Source: Fredinandcohnia aciditolerans
GTDB lineage: Bacteria > Bacillota > Bacilli > Bacillales > Bacillaceae_L
Assembly: GCA_003640645.1 (NCBI GenBank)
Contig: QGHH01000008.1
Span: forward strand, 103,847 to 167,846
Direction of reading: 5' to 3'
Length of the DNA: 64,000 bases
Part shown: piece by piece, positions 42,182-49,961 of the stretch
Layout: each line of letters opens with the position of its first letter
How positions within the stretch are numbered: the stretch's first letter is position 1
Position numbers and translations under genes: made by a program
The notes under the pieces: generated by a model
Database searches by the model: none
Seen by the model: only the letters and a program-made list of their open reading frames with translations
What the model was told of the DNA's origin: nothing

Positions 42182-42550
42182 TTGAAATCATTTATTCATA
42201 GAAAAAAGACATTATATCGTGGGTTAATTTTTATTGTTGTGTATCTTAATACATTGTTAACCTTTGCCATTTTATATATTTTTTTAGATTTACTAGACCT
42301 TGGAGCGGTACATGACCATTATGCATCAGATTCGCATCAAGAACAGTCATTAGATATTGTAACCCGGTCGTTATATTTTAGTGCGATTACCCTCTTGTCG
42401 GTTGGATATGGCGACGTAACTCCATTTGGAGTCTCAAGGGCTGTAGCGATTATTGAAGCGTTAATCGGTTATTTGTTACCTGTGGTCATCGTGATTCAGT
42501 TTCTCCCTCCTTTTCGAAATACAGAAGGTGATAATTATCCGTATGATTAG
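42182..42550 (+). CDS. Two-helix potassium channel protein
   Basis: 122 residues. TM1 (about 13-38), pore helix and filter TLLSVGYGDVTP (S73-V-G-Y-G-D78), then TM2 (about 85-108). The filter is the canonical ion-channel motif; there is no RCK/TrkA-N regulatory domain and hardly any C-terminal tail. Four copies would form a pore. The start is TTG behind GGAAGTGAT. Confidence 0.9.
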   Translation: MKSFIHRKKTLYRGLIFIVVYLNTLLTFAILYIFLDLLDLGAVHDHYASDSHQEQSLDIVTRSLYFSAITLLSVGYGDVTPFGVSRAVAIIEALIGYLLPVVIVIQFLPPFRNTEGDNYPYD

Positions 42551-42552
42551 AA

Positions 42553-42590
42553 ATGAGCTAGTCCACATAATGGCTAGCTCCTCATTTTAA
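42553..42590. terminator. Hairpin between convergent channel and ribA genes
   Basis: GAGCTAG/CTAGCTC stem followed by TTTT on the plus strand; it overlaps the end of ribA. Confidence 0.55.
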
Positions 42591-43333
42591 AATGGTTGTT
42601 CATCCTGTGCCATTTCAACTAGATGGCCGGCTCTTTCCACTTTCGTCTTTAAGTATTTTTGGTTAAACTCCGACACATCTCCCCAAATTGGCATCCGTTC
42701 TGAGACATTCATACCTGAATTTTTAAGGGCTTCAATTTTTTTAGGATTATTTGTTATTAACGAAACTGGTTTAGACCGTAACGTCTTCAAGACCCGAATC
42801 GCATCGTCGTAATTTCTAGCATCATCCTTAAACCCTAGTTGGATATTTGCTTCAACTGTATCTAATCCATTCTCTTGAAGGATATAAGCCATCGCTTTAC
42901 TAAATAAGCCTATTCCTCGACCTTCATGATTAGCTAAATAGAATAAAGCACCTGACCCATGGTCCACAATAATTCTCATCGATTGCTTTAGTTGATATCC
43001 GCAATCACAACGTTTGCTTCCAAAAATATCACCCGTATGACAAATACTATGCATTCGAATTAAAGCCTCGTCTGCATTTTCAAAATCTCCATATACTAAT
43101 ACACTGGATTGCTGTTTTTCTGCAAGATTTGTTGATGAAAGCTTTTCAATGATTCGATTTGCATCCAACGTTACCTCATCACAAAGTAGCCAGCAATACC
43201 AATGAAAAATGACTGTCTCTCCATCTAAATTTACAGGAAGTTTAATTGGCCCAACTAAATAAATTGCTTTATCTCCTCTTTCAATGAGTTTAATTTTCTC
43301 CTGTAAAATGGAAATAATTTCTTTAGAAATCAC
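42587..43333 (-). CDS. ribA: GTP cyclohydrolase II (RibA-type, stand-alone)
   Basis: 248 residues. Zinc ligands C98, C109 and C111 sit in HSICHTGDIFGSKRCDCG, and HEGRGIGL (catalytic Arg139) and LITNNPKKIEALKNSGM complete the family signature. The enzyme converts GTP to the first riboflavin precursor. It lacks the DHBP synthase domain found in RibBA fusions and is not in a rib operon; no FMN riboswitch is seen. His replaces the more usual Gln before EGRG. Divergent from a marR gene with a shared palindrome. Confidence 0.88.
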   Translation of the reverse strand: MISKEIISILQEKIKLIERGDKAIYLVGPIKLPVNLDGETVIFHWYCWLLCDEVTLDANRIIEKLSSTNLAEKQQSSVLVYGDFENADEALIRMHSICHTGDIFGSKRCDCGYQLKQSMRIIVDHGSGALFYLANHEGRGIGLFSKAMAYILQENGLDTVEANIQLGFKDDARNYDDAIRVLKTLRSKPVSLITNNPKKIEALKNSGMNVSERMPIWGDVSEFNQKYLKTKVERAGHLVEMAQDEQPF

Positions 43334-43453
43334 GAATAATCCCCCTTGCTCGTTTTGGTTACAAGTAGTTTTTGATTAATATCATATATTTATCCGCCCC
43401 AACTTTCTCGTTTTTTAATGCTTGGTCTTGCTTTTTGAAGATAATCAATGATA

Positions 43454-43471
43454 TAGTTACCTAGGTAACTA
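43454..43471. promoter_or_regulatory. Perfect 18-bp palindrome, likely MarR operator
   Basis: TAGTTACCTAGGTAACTA reads identically on both strands. It lies 32 bp before the marR start and upstream of divergent ribA. Sites of this form are common operators for MarR regulators next to MFS pumps. Confidence 0.72.
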
Positions 43472-43502
43472 ATTATAAAGAAATATGCACTGAGGTGTTT
43501 AT

Positions 43503-43922
43503 ATGCAAACTAGACATACTCTATTTCATGCTGTGCATCAGTTATCACGACAGCTAACAAAACATGTAAATGAAACATTAGAACCCTTCGGACTATTTAG
43601 CGCGCAATGGTCCGTTTTATTTGTTTTAAAAACAAAAGGGACATTGACACAATCTGAGCTATGTGACTACTTAACTGTTGAGGCACCACCGATGACTCGA
43701 AATATACAAAAGCTAGTTAGGCTTGGATATGTCAGACAGGTTCAAGGATCTGACAAGCGTACCAAGCAAATTAAATTAACGGAAAAGGCACTATCTGAGT
43801 ATCCAAAATGGGAACAAGCTATGAACGAAATGAATGAAAAGCTCGTAGAAAATTTTCCAACAGAATTGCAGGATCAGTTATATGACCTTTTAAACCACTG
43901 GTTCCGTCAAATTAAGAATTAA
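43503..43922 (+). CDS. MarR-family regulator of the adjacent MFS pump
   Basis: 139 residues. Winged-helix core LTQSELCDYLTVEAPPMTRN (about 58-77) and a wing VQGSDKRTKQIKLT. The MFS gene follows after 16 bp. The palindrome at 43454 is its probable binding site, giving autorepression released by a ligand of the pump. Confidence 0.9.
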   Translation: MQTRHTLFHAVHQLSRQLTKHVNETLEPFGLFSAQWSVLFVLKTKGTLTQSELCDYLTVEAPPMTRNIQKLVRLGYVRQVQGSDKRTKQIKLTEKALSEYPKWEQAMNEMNEKLVENFPTELQDQLYDLLNHWFRQIKN

Positions 43923-43938
43923 CACCAGGAGGTATACT

Positions 43939-45144
43939 ATGGGAAAGCAAAAACTTTGGACGAAGGATTTTATTAATCTTTCGGTTAGTAACTTTTTTGT
44001 ATTTTTGACGTTTTATTATTTATTAGTTTCATTGCCGGTTTACACATTGAATGATTTGGGCGGAAATGAATTAGAAGCAGGACTCATGGTGACTGTATTT
44101 TTATTCTCTGCGATCATCGTACGACCTTTTGCGGGTCAATGGTTAAATACCATTGGTAGAAAGAAGGTCCTTACTCTCTCATTACTAATTTTCATGATTT
44201 CATCGCTGTTCTATTTCTTCACTCCATCCATCTCCTCTGTTTTATTGTTACGTTTATTCCATGGAATTGGATTCGGAATGGCAACAACCGCTGCTGGAGG
44301 AATTGTTGCAGATATTATTCCCGATTCTCGAAAAGGAGAAGGCATGGGATATTTTATTATGTCAAATAACTTAGCGATGGTTATTGGTCCATTCTTAGGG
44401 CTAACACTATTGAATAAATCAGGAATGAACAGCGTATTCATGGTTGGAGCAATTTGTTCGATGCTTGCGTTGGTAACAGGCTATTTTGTAAATGTTCCTA
44501 AAAGAGCACAAGAAGAATTATCAAAAGAAAAAACAGTAAAAACCAAATTGTCTTTCGGAGATCTGTTTGAGGTTCCTGCGATAAAAATTTCCATTGTCGG
44601 TGGTCTATTAGGGATTGTATACTCTTCACTCTTATCTTTCGTTTCAGTCTATGCCCAAGAAATTGGATTATTTGAGGTTTCAAGTTTCTTTTTCGTAGTA
44701 TATGCCATTGTACTTTTAGTATCTAGACCTTTCACTGGAAGATGGTTTGATCAATACGGAGCAAATAAAATTGTCTATCCATCGATTGTAGTGTTTGCTA
44801 TTGGAATGTTGTGTCTTGGGGTTTCATCAACTTCCTTGATGTTCTTAATTGCTGCTGCTTTAATTGGTTTAGGCTGGGGAACATTATTCCCAAGTTTCCA
44901 AACAATTGCTATTCAAGCTGCAGCCCCTACGCGCAGAGGAACAGCAACAGCTACATTCTTATCCATTTTTGACACTGGAATTGGTTTAGGTTCATCAATA
45001 GTAGGCCTGATAAGCGCACAAATCGGACTCGGCACCTTCTATTTCTTTAGTGCCTTTTATGTGTTATTCGGGATTATACTCTATTATTTTCTTCATGATC
45101 GTAAATCGAAATTTGGTGTACAAACGGAACAAACTTATAGTTAA
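43939..45144 (+). CDS. MFS efflux transporter
   Basis: 401 residues with about twelve membrane helices. The A-loop motif appears as GQWLNTIGRKKVLT and again in shorter form GRWFDQYGANKIV. The motif GIGFGMATTAAGGIVAD resembles drug-antiporter motif C regions. It follows the marR gene in a two-gene operon, so a drug or metabolite exporter is likely. Ribosome site CCAGGAGG. Confidence 0.9.
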   Translation: MGKQKLWTKDFINLSVSNFFVFLTFYYLLVSLPVYTLNDLGGNELEAGLMVTVFLFSAIIVRPFAGQWLNTIGRKKVLTLSLLIFMISSLFYFFTPSISSVLLLRLFHGIGFGMATTAAGGIVADIIPDSRKGEGMGYFIMSNNLAMVIGPFLGLTLLNKSGMNSVFMVGAICSMLALVTGYFVNVPKRAQEELSKEKTVKTKLSFGDLFEVPAIKISIVGGLLGIVYSSLLSFVSVYAQEIGLFEVSSFFFVVYAIVLLVSRPFTGRWFDQYGANKIVYPSIVVFAIGMLCLGVSSTSLMFLIAAALIGLGWGTLFPSFQTIAIQAAAPTRRGTATATFLSIFDTGIGLGSSIVGLISAQIGLGTFYFFSAFYVLFGIILYYFLHDRKSKFGVQTEQTYS

Positions 45145-45160
45145 ACATCAGCATCCATCT

Positions 45161-45194
45161 AGGATAGAAGGGATTTTTCCTTTCTGTCCTTTTT
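45161..45194 (+). terminator. Intrinsic terminator after MFS gene
   Basis: AGGATAGAAGG/CCTTTCTGTCCT hairpin followed by TTTT. Confidence 0.8.
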
Positions 45195-45306
45195 AATTTT
45201 GTTCTAGAGATAAATGTAATTTAACTTAAGCAGATGATTAGATTGGCATGATGTTAATGGGTATAATTATGATTGAATACTATTTTACATAAGGAGTGAT
45301 TGAACA

Positions 45307-45870
45307 ATGTTTGATGTTGTTATAGTAGGAGCTGGTCCTGCAGGCGCAAGTGCAGCATTATTTACAGCAAAGGCTGGTAAGAAAACATTACTTTTAGATA
45401 GTGATAAAGGTATGACCAAGCGTGCTTGGGTTGAAAACCATTATGGCGTTATGGAAATTGAAGGACCTGAACTTGTTGAAATTGGCCAAAAACAAGCTGC
45501 GAAATTTGGTGCTGAGGTTGTTCAACAGGCTGTGACTTCTGTTGAAAAAACTGAAAACGGTTTTAAGATTATAACTGATAACGGTGATTACGAAGGAAAA
45601 TACGTCGTTTTTGCTACTGGAGCTTTAACGGACGTAGCTGCATCTGCGGGAGTTGCCACTAAAGAAGGCACAGAGCCTCGTATTAAAACAGTTCTTGATG
45701 TGGATTCATCTGGTAAAACAAATGTTGAAGGAATCTGGGCTGCTGGTACGTGTGCAGGTGTAAGTGTTCATACGATAATTACAGCTGGCGACGGTGCTAA
45801 AGTTGCGATTAATATTATCAGTGAAATCAATGGTGAGCGTTATGTTGACCATGACGTGTTGAAAAAATAA
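45307..45870 (+). CDS. Single-domain FAD oxidoreductase related to thioredoxin reductase
   Basis: 187 residues. FAD loop VIVGAGPAGASAALF at the N-terminus and the second FAD motif GIWAAGTCAG (about 149-158) are present. The NADPH-binding domain and the CxxC of thioredoxin reductase (about 310 residues) are absent, so the protein is the FAD domain alone. It should bind FAD but needs an outside electron donor. An AAGGAGTGAT site precedes the ATG. Stand-alone gene with its own terminator. Confidence 0.82.
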   Translation: MFDVVIVGAGPAGASAALFTAKAGKKTLLLDSDKGMTKRAWVENHYGVMEIEGPELVEIGQKQAAKFGAEVVQQAVTSVEKTENGFKIITDNGDYEGKYVVFATGALTDVAASAGVATKEGTEPRIKTVLDVDSSGKTNVEGIWAAGTCAGVSVHTIITAGDGAKVAINIISEINGERYVDHDVLKK

Positions 45871-45877
45871 AAGGTCA

Positions 45878-45916
45878 TAAAAAAGCCAGGTGAAAAAATG
45901 TTCTCCTGGCTTTTTA
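45878..45916. terminator. Bidirectional intrinsic terminator
   Basis: AAAAGCCAGG/CCTGGCTTTTT between the FAD gene and convergent crcB. Confidence 0.88.
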
Positions 45917-46270
45917 GATGATGATGTGAATACCTGCAAAGGACGATACGGCACATAATATCGCTGATGCTGTTATGTATACGAACGCTTTCTTGTTCTG
46001 TCTTGAAAAAAATAACTGAATGGCTTCATAGCCAAATGTAGAAAATGTCGTGAAGGCCCCACAAAAGCCAACCCCAAATAATAACCAAGTCCACTCTGGT
46101 ATTGAATGGATTATCTCAAGGCCAGTTAAAATTCCTAATAGTAATGATCCAGAGATGTTTATGAATAAGGTTGGATATGGAAATGAGTTACCGGTTATCT
46201 TTCCAATCCATATTCCCGCGAGGTATCTACATGCAGCTCCAGCTGCTCCACCGATTCCAACAAGTATCAT
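45914..46270 (-). CDS. crcB: Fluoride exporter subunit CrcB (second gene)
   Basis: 118 residues with four membrane helices. Signature GFCGAFTTFSTFGYE about residues 67-82 and GIGGAAGAACRYLAGIW at the start. Paired CrcB genes form the heterodimeric Fluc channel that removes fluoride. Its start shares one base with the stop of the upstream copy. Confidence 0.93.
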   Translation of the reverse strand: MILVGIGGAAGAACRYLAGIWIGKITGNSFPYPTLFINISGSLLLGILTGLEIIHSIPEWTWLLFGVGFCGAFTTFSTFGYEAIQLFFSRQNKKAFVYITASAILCAVSSFAGIHIII

Positions 46271-46653
46271 TACGATTCTTCACCCATTTTAATTATTTTA
46301 GCCAACCGATAACCCAAAACTGATAAGATAATTCCTGCTATTAGACTCGTTAACACATATAAAACAGAAAGACCAAAATTCCCTTCCTCCATTAATTGAA
46401 CAACTTCTACTGAGAAAGTGGAGAATGTTGTAAATGAACCAATAAAACCTGTACCAAACAACAATGCTATTTTTGGACTAATATTTTTTTGTTTAGCGAT
46501 AAAAGTTAACAACCATCCTAAGCATAGACATCCAATTAAGTTAACAGATAGAGTTCCAATCGGGAAACCTGTAGTTGGAGGTACCAATTCTCCAAGTAAA
46601 TAACGGGAACAAGCCCCCAGAAATCCACCAATCATTACAAATAGTATATTCAT
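46270..46653 (-). CDS. crcB: Fluoride exporter subunit CrcB (first gene)
   Basis: 127 residues, four membrane helices. GFIGSFTTFSTFSVE matches the Fluc pore signature, and the N-terminus GGFLGACSRYLLGELV is typical. The two-gene arrangement with unequal partners is usual in Bacillus. A fluoride riboswitch would be expected upstream but I could not establish one. Confidence 0.93.
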   Translation of the reverse strand: MNILFVMIGGFLGACSRYLLGELVPPTTGFPIGTLSVNLIGCLCLGWLLTFIAKQKNISPKIALLFGTGFIGSFTTFSTFSVEVVQLMEEGNFGLSVLYVLTSLIAGIILSVLGYRLAKIIKMGEES

Positions 46654-46947
46654 CCAATCACGGTCCTTCTTTCTGATTAAATTATTATAGCATTTTATTC
46701 TGGAAATGCGGTGGTGATTTGAAATGGAATGAGTAACATTTATGTTCCTGTTTTTAGCAGGATACCATGCGAAACCGTTTGGAGTAGCATCACTTTCCTG
46801 GTTTTAGGAGGCTTCGTTCTCTCTAGTCTCTTTTAAGAGCCTCAGACTACTTTTGCTTGAAACACATATCCAATATTTCATTTCATGAAACTATTTTTAC
46901 CTACAACCGTAATACTTAATAGGATAAAACCAGAAAGAGGAATGCAA
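46654..46947. other. Divergent intergenic region between crcB and the EcsC gene
   Basis: A -10-like TATAAT (minus strand, near 46690) probably drives crcB. The rest has two small stem-loops (TCCTG/CAGGA and CCT/AGG with A-rich loops). No gene and no convincing riboswitch was found. Confidence 0.35.
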
Positions 46948-47757
46948 ATGGAAGCTAAACAAATACTCGAAAGTGAACTAAAAAAAATAGAAGCATGGGA
47001 AAAAGACCAGAGTGGTTTATGGTTTTGGGAACGAATTGGTCGACTTCCTTTTAAACTCCTTGATAAACTAACACCAAAATTTATCCATGAGAAAATCGGT
47101 ATTCTTCTTGATGAAATTGGAAGCTATATACAAAACGGTGGGAAATATCTGATTCAGGAAAAGGCGATTTTTAATTTAATCGAAAAAAAAGCAAATACCC
47201 CCATTGAAAAAATTACAGATATCGAACAAATTCCACTTCATACCATGATCGAAGCTAGTCAAGAGCATTCCGAAAAATGGGCAAAAGTGGCCACTCTGCA
47301 AGGAGCAACGACCGGTATTGGCGGAATATTTACACTTGCCGTTGATATCCCTGCTATACTTGGAATGTCATTAAAAACACTTCAAGAAATCGCGATAATC
47401 CATGGTTTTGATCCAAAAGAAAAAAATGAGCGAATATTTATCATTAAATGTTTACAGTTCTCTTCTGCAGACGTAGTTGGAAAGCAGGCTATTTTAAAAG
47501 AACTTTCCTCCTTTTATCAAGGCAGAAATTCTTCGAATGAAATGATGTCACAGCTCCAAGGTTGGCGTGAGGTTGTGTATACATACCGCGACACATTTGG
47601 GTGGAAAAAACTTTTTCAAATGATACCAATTGCCGGGATTCTTTTTGGCGCTATTTCCAATCGTTCAATGATTCAAGATCTCACGGAGACCGGAAATATG
47701 TTATACCGTAAAAGAAGAATCCTAGAAAGATTACAAAATGAAACTCCAACATCTTAA
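46948..47757 (+). CDS. EcsC-family protein
   Basis: 269 residues from ATG 46948, which has AGAGGA six bases upstream. The Gly-rich amphipathic central part, WAKVATLQGATTGIGGIF and the hydrophobic segment that follows (TLAVDIPAILGMSLKTLQEI), and the QMIPIAGILFGAISN region near the C-terminus are hallmarks of the EcsC family, first seen beside the EcsAB transporter. Its biochemical role is unsettled. Stand-alone gene with terminator at 47758. Confidence 0.85.
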   Translation: MEAKQILESELKKIEAWEKDQSGLWFWERIGRLPFKLLDKLTPKFIHEKIGILLDEIGSYIQNGGKYLIQEKAIFNLIEKKANTPIEKITDIEQIPLHTMIEASQEHSEKWAKVATLQGATTGIGGIFTLAVDIPAILGMSLKTLQEIAIIHGFDPKEKNERIFIIKCLQFSSADVVGKQAILKELSSFYQGRNSSNEMMSQLQGWREVVYTYRDTFGWKKLFQMIPIAGILFGAISNRSMIQDLTETGNMLYRKRRILERLQNETPTS

Positions 47758-47786
47758 AATCCCCTTTTTTAGGGGTTTTTTTGGGG
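47757..47786 (+). terminator. Intrinsic terminator after EcsC gene
   Basis: AATCCCC/GGGGTT hairpin followed by T7, directly after the stop codon. Confidence 0.85.
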
Positions 47787-47875
47787 GATAAAGACTAACT
47801 GGTTCTAGGCGGTCACATTTTTCATATTAATCGAATAAGATATGTAAGAGACTAACACAAAGGAGTTTTCAGCTT

Positions 47876-48451
47876 ATGAAATGGAAAAATTATGGATTAT
47901 GGGTCTCTCTTGCTTCGATTTTATATATGGTATTTAAGGACTTAGGTGCACAAATTGATTTAACAGCCTGGGAAACATACGTGACTGCAATATTAGGGCT
48001 TTTAGGGGCACTAGGGATCATTTCAAATCCAGATAAGGGTAAAGGTTTCTTTGACAAAATAACCGATTCACCTGTAGATGCCATTACACAAGTTACAGAA
48101 CAATTGCAAAGCCAAGATCAATCTCCTACAGGCCAAGAAGTAAATACACCCCAACAGCAACCACAGAATCAAATAGGGCCAGCTCAATCTCAATATCAAC
48201 TAAACCAACTTCAAAATGAATACCCAAATTACCAAAACCAAGCAATTAATGCTCAACAAAACTACAATGAATATCAAAATAGTGCAAATGTAAACAATAC
48301 AACTTACTCGCAAGAAGCAGAACAATCACAAGTCCAATCGGAAGTAAATATAGACACTAATCAGTATGCTTCTAATAAAGAGCATACACATAGTGATTTT
48401 GATAGAAACTCTATTCACGGAATGCCTGCTCCACCAAATGAGCATATGTAA
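47876..48451 (+). CDS. Holin-like N-terminus with a long Gln/Asn-rich tail
   Basis: 191 residues. Residues 1-60 have two short hydrophobic segments (YGLWVSLASILYMVFKDLG and TYVTAILGLLGALGIISNP) like small phi-LC3-type phage holins. Residues 80-165 are rich in Gln, Asn, Tyr and Ser (for example NYQNQAINAQQNYNEYQNS), a low-complexity prion-like composition, and a short His-containing end follows. There are no phage genes nearby. An AAAGGAG site precedes the ATG. Function is unknown. Confidence 0.6.
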   Translation: MKWKNYGLWVSLASILYMVFKDLGAQIDLTAWETYVTAILGLLGALGIISNPDKGKGFFDKITDSPVDAITQVTEQLQSQDQSPTGQEVNTPQQQPQNQIGPAQSQYQLNQLQNEYPNYQNQAINAQQNYNEYQNSANVNNTTYSQEAEQSQVQSEVNIDTNQYASNKEHTHSDFDRNSIHGMPAPPNEHM

Positions 48452-48462
48452 TAAGCTTTTCC

Positions 48463-48488
48463 AAGCACCTGATCAGCAGGTGCTTTTT
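48463..48488 (+). terminator. Intrinsic terminator
   Basis: AAGCACCTG/CAGGTGCTT hairpin and T run after the holin-like gene. Confidence 0.88.
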
Positions 48489-48569
48489 CATTGAAATATA
48501 ATGAATAATTAACTGGGAAATATAAGAAAATAGATATATAGCGAACTGAAGTGTGGTGGATAAAACGAT

Positions 48570-49037
48570 GTGAAAGCTGTAGAACGTATATTTTGGAGTA
48601 TTGCATTACCAGGGTTCGGACAATTATTAAATAAACAATATGTAAAGGGTCTAACCTTTATTTTCTTAGAGTTCTTGGTCAATACCCTTGCAAATTTCAA
48701 TGAAGTCATCATGCTTAGCTTTTTAGGTGAAACACAACAAGCACTTGAATCCACTAATTATGGATGGCTCATGTTTTATCCCTGTTTGTATTTTTTTGCC
48801 ATGTGGGATGCATTTAAAGAAGCGGGTGGGGGAAAAGCTCCTTATTCCTTTTTGCCATTTGCATTTTGTGCTTATTTTGTTACGGTCGGTTTAATGGTGG
48901 CGCCTAAAGCTATTTTTTGGGGGATTACATTTGGACCTGTATTTTTCCCAATGATCTGTGTAATTCCTGGGCTAATAGTTGGCTTTCTCATAAGAAAAAT
49001 CATCCTAACCTTTGGTAAAGAGGACGCTCTCGTGTGA
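48570..49037 (+). CDS. Small multi-pass membrane protein of unknown function
   Basis: 155 residues with about four membrane helices; GTG start behind GGTGG. It opens IFWSIALPGFGQLLNKQYVKG, resembling the small TM2/DUF5683-type membrane proteins with a PGxGQ motif. No partner gene nearby. It ends at a bidirectional terminator convergent with cheR. Confidence 0.65.
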   Translation: MKAVERIFWSIALPGFGQLLNKQYVKGLTFIFLEFLVNTLANFNEVIMLSFLGETQQALESTNYGWLMFYPCLYFFAMWDAFKEAGGGKAPYSFLPFAFCAYFVTVGLMVAPKAIFWGITFGPVFFPMICVIPGLIVGFLIRKIILTFGKEDALV

Positions 49038-49048
49038 TACATATAACA

Positions 49049-49078
49049 AAAGGTTGCTGAGTGTTAACAGCAACCTTT
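49049..49078. terminator. Bidirectional intrinsic terminator
   Basis: AAAGGTTGCT/AGCAACCTTT between the convergent membrane-protein and cheR genes. Confidence 0.82.
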
Positions 49079-49083
49079 ACCAT

Positions 49084-49944
49084 TTACTTTACCTTTTTAT
49101 ACAATTTTTGTTTTTTACTGATTTCCTCGTAATCATTGTCTTTGTCCGTATAATAAATCGTTTCCTTGTCTCCAAGTCCAAGAATGCCAAACATCGCTAA
49201 GCTTTCATAGAACAAACTATGAACCCGCTTTTGCAATTCTTTATTAAAATAAATGAGTACATTTCTACACATTATGACGTGGAACTCATTAAACGATTGG
49301 TCAGTTACTAAATTGTGCTGTGCAAATACGACATTGTTAGACAGGTGCGAATGAAATTTTACGCCATTATCTGTTACTGTATAGTAGTCTGAAAAAGCAT
49401 TACTTCCACCTGCTTGCAAATAGTTCGTTGTATACTTTTTCATATTCTCTAACGGGTATCTACCTGATTTGGCAATCTTTAATACATCCGCATTAATATC
49501 TGTCGCATAAATTTTGGTCTTTTCATAGAGTCCCTCTTCAAGAAGAAGGATTGCCATTGAGTATACCTCTTCACCCGTAGAACATCCCGCATGCCAGATA
49601 CGAATAGAAGGATATGTTCGCAATAATGGGACAACCTTTTCCCTAAATTCTAAAAAGAATAAAGGATCTCTAAACATCTCTGTTACATTAATTGAGAAAT
49701 CGGCTATCAATCTGCGCAAACAGGCAGGATCATGAAGAATCCTCTCAAGCAGCCCTGTTATACTTGAAAGTTTTTCTGCCTCTAGTCGATGCTGAACTCT
49801 TCTTCTTATCGAATTGTAAGCATAGCTTCGAAAGTCATAGCCACACCACTGATATAGTCCGTTTAGCAGTAATTCAATTTCAATCTTTTCAAGATCTGAG
49901 CTTTCCTTCGTTTCAAGATTTACTGCACCAAATTGAGTATTCAT
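49084..49944 (-). CDS. CheR-family protein methyltransferase
   Basis: 286 residues. N-terminal helical domain with YAYNSIRRRVQHRLE, and a SAM-binding domain with IWHAGCSTGEEVYSMAI and VIMCRNVLIYFN. CheR methylates glutamates of chemoreceptors; here no receptor gene is adjacent, but the gene follows a large hybrid kinase after 17 bp, an arrangement seen in stress-signalling clusters. The target may be that kinase or a soluble receptor. Confidence 0.9.
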   Translation of the reverse strand: MNTQFGAVNLETKESSDLEKIEIELLLNGLYQWCGYDFRSYAYNSIRRRVQHRLEAEKLSSITGLLERILHDPACLRRLIADFSINVTEMFRDPLFFLEFREKVVPLLRTYPSIRIWHAGCSTGEEVYSMAILLLEEGLYEKTKIYATDINADVLKIAKSGRYPLENMKKYTTNYLQAGGSNAFSDYYTVTDNGVKFHSHLSNNVVFAQHNLVTDQSFNEFHVIMCRNVLIYFNKELQKRVHSLFYESLAMFGILGLGDKETIYYTDKDNDYEEISKKQKLYKKVK

Positions 49945-49961
49945 AGTCTAAGGAGTCCCTT

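Noticed and set aside
46700-46830. Fluoride riboswitch upstream of crcB
   Set aside because: Only scattered short matches (GATG, AAAC, ATGG) are seen on the minus strand and the pseudoknot pairing cannot be formed convincingly.
47876-48451. Prophage
   Set aside because: Only one holin-like segment is present; no integrase, capsid, endolysin or attachment sites were found nearby.
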